Origin: Cerioporus squamosus
Lineage: Eukaryota > Basidiomycota > Agaricomycetes > Polyporales > Polyporaceae
Direction: 5' to 3'
Assembly: GCA_022592435.1 (NCBI GenBank)
Contig: JABYQS010000073.1
Location: 115,521 to 179,520, forward strand
Length of the DNA stretch: 64,000 bases
In this document: positions 62,544-64,000 of the stretch, piece after piece
Layout of the letters: each line of letters starts with the position of its first letter
How positions within the stretch are numbered: position 1 is the stretch's first letter
Notes under the pieces: model-generated
Told to the model about the DNA's origin: nothing
The model's input: the letters and a program-made list of their open reading frames with translations, nothing else
The model's database searches: none
Position numbers and translations under genes: made by a program

Positions 62544-64000
62544 ATGGAGCGAGTACAGTTTCAGCAGGAGCAGGTGTGTACTCGGTTTGCCTGGGCCCGA
62601 ACGCGATCTAACCAGTCCTCGTTAGATGCTCGCTGAGCTCAAGGACCTTGTTCAAAAGGGTCTGTTCACTCAAGTACGTGCTCTTATCCGTGATTGTGCG
62701 CATATGGAAGTGTATTCGCTGCACCAGTTCTTGTTCCGAGTATGCGCGAAGTGGAAGTGTAAGTGCGCCCAGGTGGTCGAAACAGAGGCAGTCCGGTCGT
62801 CCGGGGGGTATCACGCTTCCACAGTTGTCTTCACAATCCGTCTTACTCCCGTGTCCTGTTGCGCATCATCGTGGCTCAACCGGGAATGCCACACAAGTTG
62901 GTACGACATCTCTAAGAAGCTCTGCATGGAAGTGCGGTCTTCCTTGCCTCTCCACATGACTTCCTGCGAGTGTGAAGAGCGCATGTAGGCTGGAGGACGC
63001 ATGAACTGAGTTGCAGCGGGTATACTCTCATACCCACACTCGAAAGAATCATGTCGTAATTGACCGGCAGTACCGCGCGCACAGAAAGAAGAAGTCAGCA
63101 GATAATGCAAAAGCGGACTATGTTCGAGACCGCACTCGTGCGACGCATTCCAAGAAGAGCGACTTCCTACGATATGCCGCCTACGAGATGGGCCTCGAGG
63201 CGTTACGGAGAAGACGGGTAGAACGGATGGGTGCGTGCATATGTCAGATATGGTAACACCAAGAAGCTGAACCACGCACGCAGAAATGGCCAAGGCTCCG
63301 CCATCCATCTCGGACTATGCGCTCGTCCGCCGGCAGTTCCAGATCTTTGAACGTGCCCTCAAGAAGTTCAAGGGCGACGTCGGCCTATGGCTACAGTACA
63401 TCCAAGTCGCGAAGAAGGAGGGCGCGCGAGCACTAGTCGGACGCATTACCGCACGGTAAGCGATCCCATTCGGCGGTATATCGCCCTTGCCCTGACGTGT
63501 CGGTAGTGCGCTCCAGCTCCACCCCAATGTTCCTGCGCTATACGTGCTCGCAGCTTCGCACGAGCTCGAGCATCTGTCACCATCGGCGCGCGGGCTTTGT
63601 TGCAGCGTGGTCTGCGGCTAAATGCAGACAACGTCGAGATGTGGCGGGAGTACGTGCGAATGGAGCTCGGGTTCGTGGAAAGCTTGCGACGTCGATGGAG
63701 TGTCCTGGGAATCGACGTGAAGGGAAAGGGCAAACACAGGGGCGCGAGCAAGGGCAAAGGGAAGGAGAAGGAGGCTGATGCCGAGGATCCCTATTCTGGG
63801 CTTGGTGAGGGCGACGGGGGGGAGGAAGCAGACCACATGGATGTGGATGGGGAAGACATCGACGTCGACGAGGCAGCCCGGAAGGAGGTCATGGCAGGCG
63901 CGATCGTCAAGTCGGTGATATCCAGCGCCGCGAAGGGTACGTCGTCTCGCCTGTATTTCCGTACATTATCGTAACAAGACTGACGATTGCTCTCAGCAAT
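62544..64000 (+). CDS. utp6: U3 snoRNP protein UTP6, 3'-truncated by window end
   Basis: A component of the small-subunit processome (UTP-B complex) in the nucleolus, needed for 18S rRNA maturation. It starts MERVQFQQEQ (62544); after a short intron comes MLAELKDLVQKGLFTQ. A long gap (about 62675-63090, perhaps with a microexon) precedes QIMQKRTMFETALVRRIP, then KKSDFLRYAAYEMGLEALRR and RRVERM. Next are ISDYALVRRQFQIFERALKK, FKGDVGLWLQYIQVAKKEGA, LQLHPNVPALYVLAASHELE, and ARALLQRGLRLNADNVEMWR with EYVRMELGFVESL: the HAT repeats typical of UTP6. The product continues past base 64000 through an acidic insert. Near 63150 the frame must gain one base (RRIP to KKSDF); a missing C is suspected. Confidence 0.9.

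Overview
The window is nuclear DNA from a filamentous basidiomycete, most likely a wood-decaying agaricomycete of the Polyporales type. Nearly every gene is cut by many short GT-AG introns of about 50-70 bases. It holds a secreted class II (manganese-type) peroxidase, which is typical of white-rot fungi, and the BTB/POZ, Zn2Cys6, siderophore-transport and extra G-alpha genes typical of such genomes. The species cannot be named from the sequence alone.

Layout. 1-5 kb: the 3' part of a divergent G-alpha subunit gene, then a siderophore-iron transporter on the minus strand with two iron-type GATA elements in its promoter. 5.5-14.3 kb: a tiny complex I subunit (NDUFB2-like) divergent from a very large low-complexity, probably nuclear protein, then a BTB/POZ protein and an intron-containing tRNA-Leu. 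14.4-18.2 kb: CPA1 (carbamoyl-phosphate synthase small subunit) behind an intron-split upstream ORF encoding the arginine attenuator peptide, divergent from a BSD-domain protein. 18.6-27.6 kb: a Zn2Cys6 transcription factor, a hemerythrin-like protein, a Ted1/Cdc1-type metallophosphoesterase and a four-TM protein. 29.6-37 kb: the Elg1/ATAD5 PCNA unloader, a short manganese peroxidase and a cysteine-rich secreted protein. 38-45 kb: an accessory block with a tyrosine recombinase-like gene (DUF3435/FluG or Starship-captain-like), a proline-rich AT-hook protein, tandem and direct repeats, a perfect 23-bp hairpin and a tRNA-like 3' fragment. 45.5-64 kb: UGP1, a second Ted1/Cdc1 paralog, a Rad5/HLTF-type translocase with an N-terminal PARP-type zinc finger, a serine-rich regulator-like protein and the start of UTP6.

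How the genes fit together. Two genes concern iron handling (siderophore uptake, and hemerythrin with the same GATA motif in an intron). Two act on stalled replication forks and PCNA (Elg1 and Rad5/HLTF). CPA1 with its peptide uORF gives arginine-controlled synthesis of carbamoyl phosphate. UGP1 supplies UDP-glucose for cell-wall glucan. The rest is a mix of housekeeping and lineage-specific genes; physical neighbours do not form an obvious cluster.

The most unusual items are the tyrosine recombinase-like gene in a basidiomycete, the intron-split attenuator uORF, the PARP-finger/HIRAN/SNF2/RING architecture, and the hairpin beside half a tRNA. Several otherwise well-conserved genes (CPA1 twice, the BSD gene, UTP6) need a +1-base correction at a short C/G run to stay in frame. 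This looks more like assembly deletions than real pseudogenes. Intron-exon structures below are my reading of splice signals and protein conservation, not transcript evidence.
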